Source: CAZPRQ01 sp964589415 (lineage in GTDB: Bacteria; Patescibacteriota; Doudnabacteria; UBA920). Taken from it: a stretch of DNA of 19,051 bases. The notes beneath the pieces were generated by a model. It saw only the letters and a program-made list of their open reading frames with translations, was not told the origin of the DNA and ran no database searches. This document shows positions 1 through 5,532 of the stretch, in pieces. The translations under genes were made by a program, and so were the position numbers. Every line of letters begins with the position of its first letter. The stretch's first letter is position 1. The stretch is taken from assembly GCA_964589415.1 (NCBI GenBank), contig CAZPRQ010000024.1:1-19051 (forward strand). Reading direction: 5' to 3'.

Positions 1-596
1 ACATTTACGAACCGTGGATGAATGTAGGAATTTTAACTCCACCAGACTACATTGGTCCCATTATGGAAATTGCCACACAGCGCCGTGCCATATCGAAAGA
101 CATTAAATACATTGGCCAAACACGCGTGGAAATGTTTTTTGAAATGCCTTTGGCAAATATAATTTTAGATTTTTACGATAAATTAAAAAGCGTGTCTTCC
201 GGCTATGCTTCGCTCAACTATGATTTTATAGAGGAAAGAGTGGGGGATTTGGTAAAAGTGGATATTATGGTCGCGGGCGAAAAGGTAGATGCCCTCTCTA
301 CCATAATGCACCGCTCCACCGCCGCGTTCGACGGAAAAGAACTAGTGGAAAAACTAAAAAAACTTATCCCACGCCACCAATTTGAAGTCGCCATACAGGC
401 CACCATTGGCGGAAAAATAATAGCGCGCGAAACTATCTCTGCCCTTCGCAAAGACGTAACCGGCTATTTGTATGGAGGGGATGTTACCAGAAAAATGAAA
501 TTATTGAATAAGCAAAAAAAGGGTAAAAAAAGAATGAAAAAAATAGGCAAGGTAGATATCCCCCAAGAGGCATTCCTCGCGGTTCTTAAAAAATAA
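1..596 (+). CDS. lepA: Elongation factor 4 (LepA), C-terminal part, 5' truncated by the window
   Basis: The reading frame is open from the left edge (first whole codon at base 3, reading IYEPWMNVGILTP), so the ATG at 18 is internal and the gene starts outside the window. LepA/EF4 is a ribosome-binding translational GTPase that acts on stalled or mistranslocated ribosomes. What is visible is the EF-G domain V-like region plus the LepA-specific C-terminal domain. Recognisable blocks are GYASLNYDF, DLVKVDI, GEKVDALS, LIPRHQFEV, IQATIGGKIIARETI, ALRKDV and the basic tail GGDVTRKMKLLNKQKKGKKR, ending PQEAFLAVL as the family usually does. The GTPase domain is not in view. The C-terminal 197 residues look intact. 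No plus-strand terminator follows; the next hairpin (661-711) points the other way. Confidence 0.97.
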   Translation, partial: IYEPWMNVGILTPPDYIGPIMEIATQRRAISKDIKYIGQTRVEMFFEMPLANIILDFYDKLKSVSSGYASLNYDFIEERVGDLVKVDIMVAGEKVDALSTIMHRSTAAFDGKELVEKLKKLIPRHQFEVAIQATIGGKIIARETISALRKDVTGYLYGGDVTRKMKLLNKQKKGKKRMKKIGKVDIPQEAFLAVLKK

Positions 597-605
597 TAAC
601 CAGAC

Positions 606-626
606 ACTCTTGAGCTTGTCAAAGGG
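606..626. repeat. Short REP-like imperfect hairpin
   Basis: Directly after lepA there is a short imperfect inverted repeat built around TTGAGCTTGTCAAAGGG, with TTGA pairing to TCAA across the loop GCTTG. It resembles the GAGCTTGTCRAAGG-type intergenic hairpins common in many bacterial and metagenomic genomes, from recollection and not from a search. Only one copy is seen in this window, so repeat status is inferred. Confidence 0.35.
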
Positions 627-660
627 CAGGAAATGTTCTTTGTGGTGTCAAAGAAATAGA

Positions 661-711
661 ATAAAAAAACCGCTGTTCGTCCATACATTCGAATTTGGAC
701 CTATAGCGGTT
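661..711 (-). terminator. Rho-independent terminator of the minus-strand mini-gene
   Basis: Read on the minus strand, AACCGCT (711-705) pairs with AGCGGTT (674-668). An inner GTCCA/TGGAC stem extends it, and a run of T follows (TTTTTTTAT). It lies about 25 bases after the stop codon of the minus-strand gene at 736-930. The plus-strand side lacks a T run, so it should work in the minus direction only. Confidence 0.85.
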
Positions 712-735
712 GTGGCAAGGGCAGTCAAGTTGGAG

Positions 736-930
736 TTAGAGTACCTGAAATGAAATTAATGAGAGGCTCCGACAGTACTTCCCTTCCTCCTGCATTTCGT
801 ACCGGATGCAGTCTTTGAGACCGCAAACAATATTCCCATCGTAGTCTTCAGGATCGAATTCGAATTTTCTATCCTCAAACCTTCGAATAAACCACCTTTT
901 GTAAGTATAACTCACAAAAAAGGTTGTCAT
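736..930 (-). CDS. Small hypothetical protein (64 aa) with strong Shine-Dalgarno
   Basis: Not recognised. It is accepted as a gene because the minus-strand ATG (at 930) is preceded by a near-perfect Shine-Dalgarno (AAAGGAGGAGTTT then ATG), a TATACT -10-like box lies at 956-951, and a clean terminator follows at 711-661. The product is 64 residues, highly charged, rich in aromatic and acidic residues in the middle (FEFDPEDYDG), with three Cys near positions 36, 41 and 53. It has no membrane segment or signal peptide. It lies opposite in direction to its flanking genes and forms a self-contained single-gene unit. Its architecture matches that of the second minus-strand mini-gene at 2204-2422, although the proteins do not resemble each other. 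Function unknown. Confidence 0.7.
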   Translation of the reverse strand: MTTFFVSYTYKRWFIRRFEDRKFEFDPEDYDGNIVCGLKDCIRYEMQEEGKYCRSLSLISFQVL

Positions 931-950
931 AAACTCCTCCTTTTTTTGTT

Positions 951-956
951 AGTATA
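951..956 (-). promoter_or_regulatory. Possible -10 box for the minus-strand mini-gene
   Basis: TATACT on the minus strand (956-951) lies about 20 bases before the start codon at 930, which would give a leader of about 14 bases that just includes the Shine-Dalgarno. No good -35 box is seen. Confidence 0.4.
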
Positions 957-1037
957 GAGAGCTTAAAATGGTATCATGCTTCCGCTAAATTGTACAGAGT
1001 ATGTAGATCTCAATTTACATAAAATTTTAATTAAAAA

Positions 1038-1056
1038 TTACCCAATTTTAGGGTAA
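1038..1056 (+). promoter_or_regulatory. Small hairpin in front of the VOC gene ribosome site
   Basis: TTACCC (1038-1043) and GGGTAA (1051-1056) form a perfect 6-bp stem with an AATTTTA loop. It sits immediately before a weak AAGGAAA ribosome site and the ATG at 1073. It could tune translation or be an mRNA 5' structure. No function is shown. Confidence 0.3.
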
Positions 1057-1072
1057 AAAGGAAATTTAATTT

Positions 1073-1453
1073 ATGGGTAAGGTAGTACATTTTGAAATTC
1101 CCGCGGATGATATGGCACGGGCGGCAAAGTTTTATGAGGAAATTTTTGGCTGGCATAATATTGCCATGCCGGAAATGAACTATACAATGGTTCACACCGG
1201 CCCGACCGATGACAAAACGGGCATGCTTAAAGAGCATGGTTTTATTAACGGCGGAATAATGCAGCGCAAGGACATTATCGGCCCGGTTGTAATTATGGAC
1301 GTGCTCAGTGTGGACGAAACCGTAAAATCCGCCGTGGAAAAAGGAAGCAAAATAATAAGACCAAAGGTCCAGGTTGGGGACATGGGCTATGTGGCGTACA
1401 TAACCGACAGCGAGGGCAATACGGTAGGAGTTTGGGAGAACATTAAAAAATAA
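1073..1453 (+). CDS. VOC-family (glyoxalase / bleomycin-resistance fold) protein
   Basis: 126 residues with the paired beta-alpha-beta-beta-beta layout of vicinal-oxygen-chelate proteins. The N-terminus has VVHFEIPADDMARAAKFYEE, a typical opening with a possible metal-ligand His at residue 6 and the FYE helix. The second half has VVIMDVLSVDETVKSAVEKGSK and ends GYVAYITDSEGNTVGVWE, where Glu122 is the usual second ligand position. It is closest in style to the 'predicted enzyme related to lactoylglutathione lyase' group. The substrate cannot be deduced; glyoxalase activity itself is not supported. The start at 1073 has a weak AAGGAAA ribosome site about 9 bases upstream. The exported-protein gene at 1464 follows after 10 bases, suggesting co-transcription. 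Confidence 0.85.
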   Translation: MGKVVHFEIPADDMARAAKFYEEIFGWHNIAMPEMNYTMVHTGPTDDKTGMLKEHGFINGGIMQRKDIIGPVVIMDVLSVDETVKSAVEKGSKIIRPKVQVGDMGYVAYITDSEGNTVGVWENIKK

Positions 1454-1463
1454 TTCAACTGCT

Positions 1464-2123
1464 ATGAACAAAAAAATGTTGGGTATTTTAGTGGGTATGT
1501 TAGTGGTTGCTGGTATAGTGGCTTATGTACTTACAACGGACAAGGACAAAAACGAGGTGGCGTCAAAAACCAGCGAGCAAAATATAGTGCAAGAAAAAAG
1601 CGACAGTATGAAACCAAAATCGCTTAAAGAAATGCTTAGCTATTCTGGTAGTCAAAAATGCGAATTCAAAAACACGGATGAAAACTACAGCAGCGAAGGT
1701 GTTGTTTACGTTGCAAATGGAAAAATGCGTGGAGATTTTATTTCCAAAACTGCACAGATCACTACAACTTCGCACATGGTGGCAAAAGACAATACATTTT
1801 ACATGTGGGAAGACGGCACAAACAATGGTTTTAAGGCCTCAATAAATAGAATGTCCGAGCCTGGGGAAAACCAAAATAGCGTTGATGTAAATAAACAAAT
1901 GGATTTTTCCTGTGAAAGTTGGATGGAAAATTCTTCAAAATTTGAGCTTCCTTCCGGAGTTGAATTTAAAGATTTAAATGCAATAATGGAATCGATACCG
2001 AGCACCCCGGCCAATACGGACAAAACCGGCTCCGAAGACCTAAAAGGTATACAATGTGCCGCCTGTGACAGCGCGCCAGAAAGCGCCCGCGCGCAATGTA
2101 AAGCAGCTCTACAATGCCCTTAG
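1464..2123 (+). CDS. Membrane-anchored exported protein with Cys-rich C-terminus, unknown function
   Basis: 219 residues, not assigned to a named family. Residues 5-25 form one hydrophobic segment (MLGILVGMLVVAGIVAYVL) after a KK pair: an uncleaved anchor or signal peptide with the rest outside. A Lys/Ser-rich linker (26-55) leads to a region rich in short beta-strand-like stretches (CEFKN, GVVYVANGKMRGDF, NTFYMWEDG), which recalls the lipoprotein-carrier (LolA-like) type of sheet; that likeness is by eye only. Six Cys are present: 66, 150, 198, 201, 212 and 218. The last four form CX2CX10CX5C at the extreme C-terminus. The even number and extracytoplasmic location suggest disulfides, which fits the VKOR gene at 3194. 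Ten bases separate it from the VOC gene upstream. Confidence 0.75.
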   Translation: MNKKMLGILVGMLVVAGIVAYVLTTDKDKNEVASKTSEQNIVQEKSDSMKPKSLKEMLSYSGSQKCEFKNTDENYSSEGVVYVANGKMRGDFISKTAQITTTSHMVAKDNTFYMWEDGTNNGFKASINRMSEPGENQNSVDVNKQMDFSCESWMENSSKFELPSGVEFKDLNAIMESIPSTPANTDKTGSEDLKGIQCAACDSAPESARAQCKAALQCP

Positions 2124-2160
2124 GAAAATTTCTTGAAGTGCTAAACTAAAACTAAATAAG

Positions 2161-2199
2161 ATAAATAAAAAACGCTGGGTCTAGGAGAGACCGAGCGTT
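2161..2199 (-). terminator. Rho-independent terminator of the second minus-strand mini-gene
   Basis: On the minus strand AACGCT (2199-2194) pairs with AGCGTT (2176-2171). The inner stem GGTCT/AGACC (2192-2188 with 2182-2178) extends it, broken by one mismatch, and TTTTTTATTTAT follows. It begins right at the stop codon of the minus-strand gene at 2204. The plus-strand side has no T run. Confidence 0.85.
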
Positions 2200-2203
2200 G
2201 TGA

Positions 2204-2422
2204 TCAGTGGCCAGAAACAATGTCCGAGGTCCCCACGAGAATGACTTGGTTAGTGTGATTCGGCTCTGTTCGCTTGAATTCAACCCGAACCATCTTTCCC
2301 ATTGCATCGTAGATAAGTTGTTGCGCGATGTTCTTTCCGTTCGCGACAACGACGACGCCCTGACGCGTCATTATTGCGGTATTGGGATCCTGTTGGAATA
2401 CATCGAATATGTAAAGTGGCAT
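2204..2422 (-). CDS. Small hypothetical protein (72 aa) with strong Shine-Dalgarno
   Basis: Not recognised. The frame is open back to 2500, but the ATG at 2422 is chosen because it is preceded by GGAAGGAGGTCT, a full Shine-Dalgarno at ideal spacing. The upstream extension of 26 residues has no such site. The 72-residue product starts MPLYIFDVFQQDP, is soluble, has no Cys, and has alternating hydrophobic stretches (GVVVVANGK, VRVEFKR, NQVILVG) suggesting a small beta-rich domain. A terminator follows immediately (2199-2161). Like the gene at 736-930 it is a single-gene minus-strand unit between plus-strand genes. Upstream on the minus strand is a TTGACG hexamer (2485-2480), but the -10 at the right distance (TACTCA) is poor. 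Confidence 0.7.
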   Translation of the reverse strand: MPLYIFDVFQQDPNTAIMTRQGVVVVANGKNIAQQLIYDAMGKMVRVEFKRTEPNHTNQVILVGTSDIVSGH

Positions 2423-2757
2423 AGACCTCCTTCCAGTCTTTTTACCTAAGACAGCTTGAGTAACAAAATTTTGTCTAATCGTCAAAAGGTGGAAAACCAA
2501 CTATGAAAAGTCATATTCCAAAGGGAGTATTTTTGGCTACGCAAAAGAATAATTACTCAAAAGCTTGTTAAAAAAGCCTTTTTTTACATATATTTCATAC
2601 AATCTTATAAAGTAACGTTTAATGGGTATAGAAAACCTTGCTATGTACAAAAATAGATATATGTGCCATACTAATGTCTGAGAGAGCTATGAATGAAACT
2701 TAGTCGAATTTACCACCATAGCAAAACTCTCAACTTTATTTGTAAATTACAACTTCC
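2423..2757. other. 335-base divergent intergenic region before the cold-shock gene
   Basis: No supported gene. It holds the upstream region of the minus-strand mini-gene and, presumably, the promoter and leader of the cold-shock gene at 2758. Visible elements are a 12-bp palindrome ACAAAATTTTGT (2463-2474), an imperfect terminator-like hairpin at 2559-2585 and several -10-like boxes (for example TACAAT near 2598) without convincing -35 boxes. No Shine-Dalgarno precedes the cold-shock ATG. Confidence 0.6.
2559..2585 (+). terminator. Weak terminator-like hairpin
   Basis: AAAAGCTT (2559-2566) can pair with AAGCCTTTT (2574-2582) with one bulged C, followed by TTT. No plus-strand gene ends nearby (the closest ends at 2123). 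If real, it may end a short non-coding transcript or attenuate read-through towards the cold-shock gene. Confidence 0.25.
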
Positions 2758-2955
2758 ATGAATGGTGTAATTAAGAAAAAGACTGACAAGGGTTTTGGTT
2801 TTATTACCGCTGAAGGCCAGGAAAAAGACCTGTTCTTCCACAGCAAATCCTTGGTAGGCGTTACCTTCGATGAAATTAACGAAGGTGATTCCGTAACCTT
2901 TGATGTCGAACAGTCCCCTAAGGGACCGAACGCCGTTAACGTACAAAGGGTATAA
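2758..2955 (+). CDS. csp: Cold-shock domain protein (CspA family)
   Basis: 65 residues, the full length for a single cold-shock domain. It is a small OB-fold protein that binds single-stranded RNA or DNA and acts as an RNA chaperone in the cytoplasm. RNP1 is KGFGFIT at residues 11-17. RNP2 is DLFFHS at 24-29, slightly different from the usual VFVHF/S form. The opening MNGVIKKKTDKGFGF and the closing GPNAVNVQRV are typical. There is no Shine-Dalgarno before the ATG, so translation presumably depends on the A/U-rich leader; long structured leaders are common in this family. It is monocistronic, with a strong terminator starting 7 bases after the stop. Confidence 0.96.
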   Translation: MNGVIKKKTDKGFGFITAEGQEKDLFFHSKSLVGVTFDEINEGDSVTFDVEQSPKGPNAVNVQRV

Positions 2956-2961
2956 CCTTTT

Positions 2962-2995
2962 AAAACCGTCCCGCCTCTGGCGGGGCGGTTTTTTT
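2962..2995 (+). terminator. Rho-independent terminator of the cold-shock gene
   Basis: AACCG-T-CCCGCC (2964-2975), loop TCT, GGCGGG-G-CGGTT (2979-2990), then TTTTTTT. This is a GC-rich 12-pair stem with one G-U pair, right after the cold-shock stop codon. Confidence 0.95.
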
Positions 2996-3027
2996 ATGAA
3001 AATTTTATGCAAATTCAAAAACCCATT

Positions 3028-3065
3028 CTATACCACTTATGGACGATCGTCCATAAGTGGTATAG
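3028..3065. repeat. 38-bp perfect loop-less palindrome
   Basis: The half-site CTATACCACTTATGGACGA (3028-3046) is followed directly by its exact reverse complement (3047-3065), centred on CGATCG. There is no loop and no mismatch over 38 bp. No T run follows, so it is not a normal terminator. It lies between the cold-shock terminator and the VKOR promoter. Confidence 0.95.
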
Positions 3066-3092
3066 TTCGGTATATAGGTATGTCGGTATATA
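3059..3092 (+). repeat. Short direct repeats GGTATATA
   Basis: TCGGTATATA occurs at 3067-3076 and again at 3083-3092 (16-base period). Related GGTATA/GGTATG starts lie at 3059 and 3078. The array begins inside the palindrome and ends about 43 bases before the VKOR -35 box. Confidence 0.7.
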
Positions 3093-3134
3093 AGATAACG
3101 ATACTTAAAAGGGGAGTTACCCACTGTACCAACC

Positions 3135-3164
3135 TTGGGGTCATTTGGTGAAGAGTGATATAAT
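3135..3164 (+). promoter_or_regulatory. Extended -10 promoter of the VKOR gene
   Basis: TTGGGG (3135-3140), an 18-base spacer and TATAAT (3159-3164), with the extended -10 TG at 3156-3157. Transcription would start near 3171, giving a leader of about 23 bases without a Shine-Dalgarno before the ATG at 3194. Confidence 0.75.
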
Positions 3165-3193
3165 AAGATTAAAAGACTCTTAAGAAACAAAAT

Positions 3194-3589
3194 ATGAACA
3201 TACATCCTGGTGTTGTATATGCTTTCTCGGCCATTGGGCTTGTAGATACCATATATCTTTCTTACCATGCCATAAAAAAAACCGATGTCGCGTGTTGGTT
3301 CTTTCCTAAAGAGTGGTGCCAAAGGGTCCAGTATAGTAAATTTAGCCGAACTTTCGGTATTCCTAATCCGTATTTGGGCCTCATAATGTACTTAGGTATA
3401 ATTGTACTTACTTACCTAACTGGCCAAGGAAGTGGGGCCGCGGGACTACTTTCGGCCATTATTATGTTTGGTTTTGCTTTTTCAATGTATTTTCTATTTA
3501 TTCAGGCTTTTGTGCTAAAAGCCTTCTGCACATGGTGCGTAGTTTCGGCAATAAATTTTACGGTCATGTTTATTTCCTTATTTGTCTAA
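3194..3589 (+). CDS. Vitamin K epoxide reductase (VKOR) family membrane protein
   Basis: 131 residues, four membrane segments (about 5-24, 60-76, 84-104 and 112-130). Bacterial VKOR homologues are quinone-linked membrane oxidases that reoxidise a thiol-disulfide partner, driving disulfide formation in exported proteins, as DsbB does. The active-site pair CTWC is Cys112/Cys115. The loop pair Cys34/Cys42 has the C-X7-C spacing of the human enzyme loop pair, and the Ser residues after it (YSKFS) match the conserved Ser/Thr position. No thioredoxin-like partner is fused or adjacent in the window. Several exported Cys-containing proteins are encoded nearby (1464, 6507, 11456) and are plausible clients. 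It has its own promoter and no Shine-Dalgarno. Confidence 0.9.
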   Translation: MNIHPGVVYAFSAIGLVDTIYLSYHAIKKTDVACWFFPKEWCQRVQYSKFSRTFGIPNPYLGLIMYLGIIVLTYLTGQGSGAAGLLSAIIMFGFAFSMYFLFIQAFVLKAFCTWCVVSAINFTVMFISLFV

Positions 3590-3741
3590 TAAGAATTATC
3601 CTCCTCAATTTCAGAGCATAAAGTCTGTATATTAAAAAACAAACGATTTTAAATTTGTGTTATTTGATACGGCTGTAAATTGGGTACAGTGCGGTTGGAT
3701 CGCAAAGAATGTAAGTTTTTCAAATTAGGCTCTTACCATGA

Positions 3742-3747
3742 TATAAT
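3742..3747 (+). promoter_or_regulatory. Extended -10 box predicting a leaderless NERD-gene mRNA
   Basis: TGATATAAT has its hexamer at 3742-3747 and the extended TG at 3739-3740. It ends exactly 6 bases before the ATG at 3754, so the expected start of transcription coincides with the start codon. The -35 region (TTTCAA near 3718) is weak. Confidence 0.7.
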
Positions 3748-3753
3748 TTCAGT

Positions 3754-4485
3754 ATGGTTAAGGTTATTGGCGAAAATACTGGATATCTAAATAAACAATA
3801 TTTTGCGCATAACCGCATTTCCAAGTTCGCTCTCAGTACAGTTATTTTTATTTCAGGAATTGTGGCGGCTTTTACGTACGATTATTTGTCAAAAGAAATC
3901 CAATTCTCGTACAAGCTCCCATTATTTATTATTGTTTTTGGGTTTTATTTTTCCATTGCTTGGCTCTTGCTGCTTATATATAGCAAACGAAAACGCCAAA
4001 CAGACAAATATTTTTCCGGCATAACGGGTGAAAACAAAGTTTTTGAAGAATTAAAAAAATTACCCGATTCATATTTTCTTCTTCCGGACATAAGTTTTGG
4101 TAAAGGCAATGCGGACTTTATTGTTATAAGCTACAAAGGCTTATTTATTATTGAAGCAAAGAACCACCCGGGTTATATTACTCTTTCAGACAATCGCCTG
4201 TATCGAGACGGGAAGCCATTTGAGAAAGACCTGCTTTTACAAGTACGCCGCCAGCAGCAGGCTGCCGAGGAATACATTGACCTGGTTAGAATAGCAACCG
4301 CAGTCATTCCTGTTTTAGTTTTTGCAAATCCAGCGGCCAAAATCGAAGCTAATAGCCTATCTAGCGGAAAAGTAACGGTTATACATGTTTCGGGATTGCT
4401 GCATTTCATTCAAAACTATCCCGCGAAAATCCGTGTAGAAGCCCCGGAACTGGTGGCAAATTTATTTTCTCGCCTAAAAAAATAA
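3754..4485 (+). CDS. NERD-domain (nuclease-related) membrane protein
   Basis: 243 residues. Two N-terminal membrane segments (about 23-42 and 55-76) are followed by a basic stretch KRKRQ and a NERD domain (about 88-185). NERD domains share the endonuclease-like fold. Visible core residues are GENKVFEEL (91-100), Asp121 in NADFIVI, Glu134 and Lys136 in FIIEAKN, the following HPGYI strand turn, and Gln163 in the Q-x-x-x-Q helix. The putative metal site (Asp, Glu-x-Lys) therefore looks intact and would face the cytoplasm. Its biological role is not established for this family. The start is fixed by a -10 box ending 6 bases upstream, which predicts a leaderless transcript. The PH-domain gene follows closely. 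Confidence 0.88.
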   Translation: MVKVIGENTGYLNKQYFAHNRISKFALSTVIFISGIVAAFTYDYLSKEIQFSYKLPLFIIVFGFYFSIAWLLLLIYSKRKRQTDKYFSGITGENKVFEELKKLPDSYFLLPDISFGKGNADFIVISYKGLFIIEAKNHPGYITLSDNRLYRDGKPFEKDLLLQVRRQQQAAEEYIDLVRIATAVIPVLVFANPAAKIEANSLSSGKVTVIHVSGLLHFIQNYPAKIRVEAPELVANLFSRLKK

Positions 4486-4494
4486 CATTTAATG

Positions 4495-4551
4495 TATGAT
4501 AAACAACCGCAAGTTTATAAACAGAACCATGTTAGTATTGTCAATTATAAT
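4495..4551 (+). promoter_or_regulatory. Candidate -10 boxes upstream of the PH-domain gene
   Basis: TATGAT (4495-4500, preceded by TG) and TATAAT (4546-4551) both lie inside what would be the extended N-terminal coding region starting at 4492. Neither has a strong -35 box. Transcription from either would exclude the ATG at 4492 and favour the ATG at 4603. Confidence 0.4.
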
Positions 4552-4602
4552 GATAATTTCAATGATTCTGGCACTGTTTGGACCGTCATTTTTCTAAACA
4601 CT

Positions 4603-5100
4603 ATGTTTAATTTTCCATTGGACGAAAACGAAAAAATAATCACTCTGCTGCGCAGGGGTGAAGCTGTACTAATAAAGCCAGCGGCGATTGTGGCTATATT
4701 AATTTACGTCCCATGGACCTTTATGCTTAGGTACGAATTGGTATTCCAGTACCGTTGGTGGTTGCTGGTATTGACTGTCATGGTTTTAGGCTACGCGGCC
4801 ATGAATTATTTATTATGGCTGCTAAATGTATGTGTTTTAACGGACAAGCGACTTATAGTAATTACTTACAGAACATTATTCTATAGGGAAACAAGAGAGG
4901 TTCCGCTTAACCGGATTGCCAATATTACTTCTGTAACCAGTGGTCTGTTGGGTTTTTTCTTTAATTTAGGAAGCCTGAAAGTGCATATAAAACAAGTGCA
5001 AGAACCTATTGAAATAAAGAACATAAAAAATTCCCAGAAAGCAAAAGACGCCTTTATTCAAGCCCAAAACAGGATAATGCTTGTGCAAAACTTTAACTAA
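4603..5100 (+). CDS. Bacterial PH-domain (bPH2-like) membrane protein
   Basis: 165 residues from the ATG at 4603. The frame also opens at an ATG at 4492 (202 residues), but the extra 37 residues look unlike this family, and two -10-like boxes fall inside them. MFNFPLDENEKIITLLRRGE is a typical opening for small PH-domain membrane proteins. Two membrane segments follow (residues about 21-45 and 50-72). The PH-type sheet then has LTDKRLIVITYRTLFYRETREVPLNRIANITSV, GSLKVHIKQVQEPIEIKNIKN and a C-terminal helix. The role of these proteins is unknown; they probably act at the inner face of the membrane. It sits in a run of envelope genes between the NERD and FtsB-like genes. Confidence 0.85.
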   Translation: MFNFPLDENEKIITLLRRGEAVLIKPAAIVAILIYVPWTFMLRYELVFQYRWWLLVLTVMVLGYAAMNYLLWLLNVCVLTDKRLIVITYRTLFYRETREVPLNRIANITSVTSGLLGFFFNLGSLKVHIKQVQEPIEIKNIKNSQKAKDAFIQAQNRIMLVQNFN

Positions 5101-5124
5101 TGGCGTACGGTGGAATAAATAGTG

Positions 5125-5130
5125 TATACT
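5125..5130 (+). promoter_or_regulatory. -10 box of the FtsB-like gene
   Basis: TATACT (5125-5130) lies within AAATAGTGTATACTATA (5117-5133), which matches 15 of 17 bases of the element before the alanine racemase gene (8448-8464). Transcription would start near 5137, 12 bases before the ATG. Confidence 0.55.
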
Positions 5131-5148
5131 ATATTGAGAGGCTGTTGA

Positions 5149-5523
5149 ATGCATGCAAAAAAAATTCTCTCATCCAAAATAACCATTTTCTTCCTGGCAT
5201 CCCTACTGCTATTTTTTGGAGTCATAAAATTTCGGCAATTGGAGAAGCAAAAAGCTATAAGAGAAGAAAAAAACAAACTAATTGAACAGGAAAATTCCCT
5301 TAAGAAACGGAATGAAGATTTATTGGGCACATTGGCCAAGCTTAACTCAGATTCTTACAAGGAAAGAGTGGCACGGGAAGAATTGAACCTAAAACGAGAG
5401 GGTGAATTTGTTTATAACTTTTCAAGCGTTGAACAATCGAATAACGAAAAACCCAAAACATCTTTTCAAAAAGGGGAGTCAAACCCTGTAAAATGGTGGA
5501 ACTATTTTTTTAATAATAATTAG
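5149..5523 (+). CDS. FtsB/DivIC-like septum formation initiator protein
   Basis: 124 residues. A short cytoplasmic tail (MHAKKILSSK) is followed by one membrane segment (about 11-26), a charged coiled coil (about 28-66, with heptad-like LEKQKAIREEKNKLIEQENS) and the conserved region after it, YKERVAREELNLKREGE (70-86), which matches the ARE-L-L---GE signature of FtsB/DivIC proteins. FtsB-type proteins bridge FtsL and FtsQ and help activate septal wall synthesis. The C-terminal 35 residues are polar and unconserved. The neighbours are a PH-domain protein and a parvulin-type isomerase, so the context is envelope biogenesis. It has its own promoter-like element, a 48-base gap from the gene before, and no clear Shine-Dalgarno. 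Confidence 0.85.
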   Translation: MHAKKILSSKITIFFLASLLLFFGVIKFRQLEKQKAIREEKNKLIEQENSLKKRNEDLLGTLAKLNSDSYKERVAREELNLKREGEFVYNFSSVEQSNNEKPKTSFQKGESNPVKWWNYFFNNN

Positions 5524-5532
5524 CAATTAAAT

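Noticed and set aside
1031..1471. 146-codon minus-strand frame overlapping the VOC gene
   Set aside because: It mirrors the VOC coding sequence, lacks a ribosome site and shows no domain. It is an antisense shadow.
2171..2199. Terminator for the exported-protein gene at 1464-2123
   Set aside because: The plus-strand side is followed by GTGATCAG with no T run, so the hairpin fits only the minus-strand mini-gene.
4492..4602. N-terminal extension of the PH-domain protein from the ATG at 4492
   Set aside because: The 37 residues do not fit the family start, and two -10-like boxes lie within them. Kept as an alternative only.
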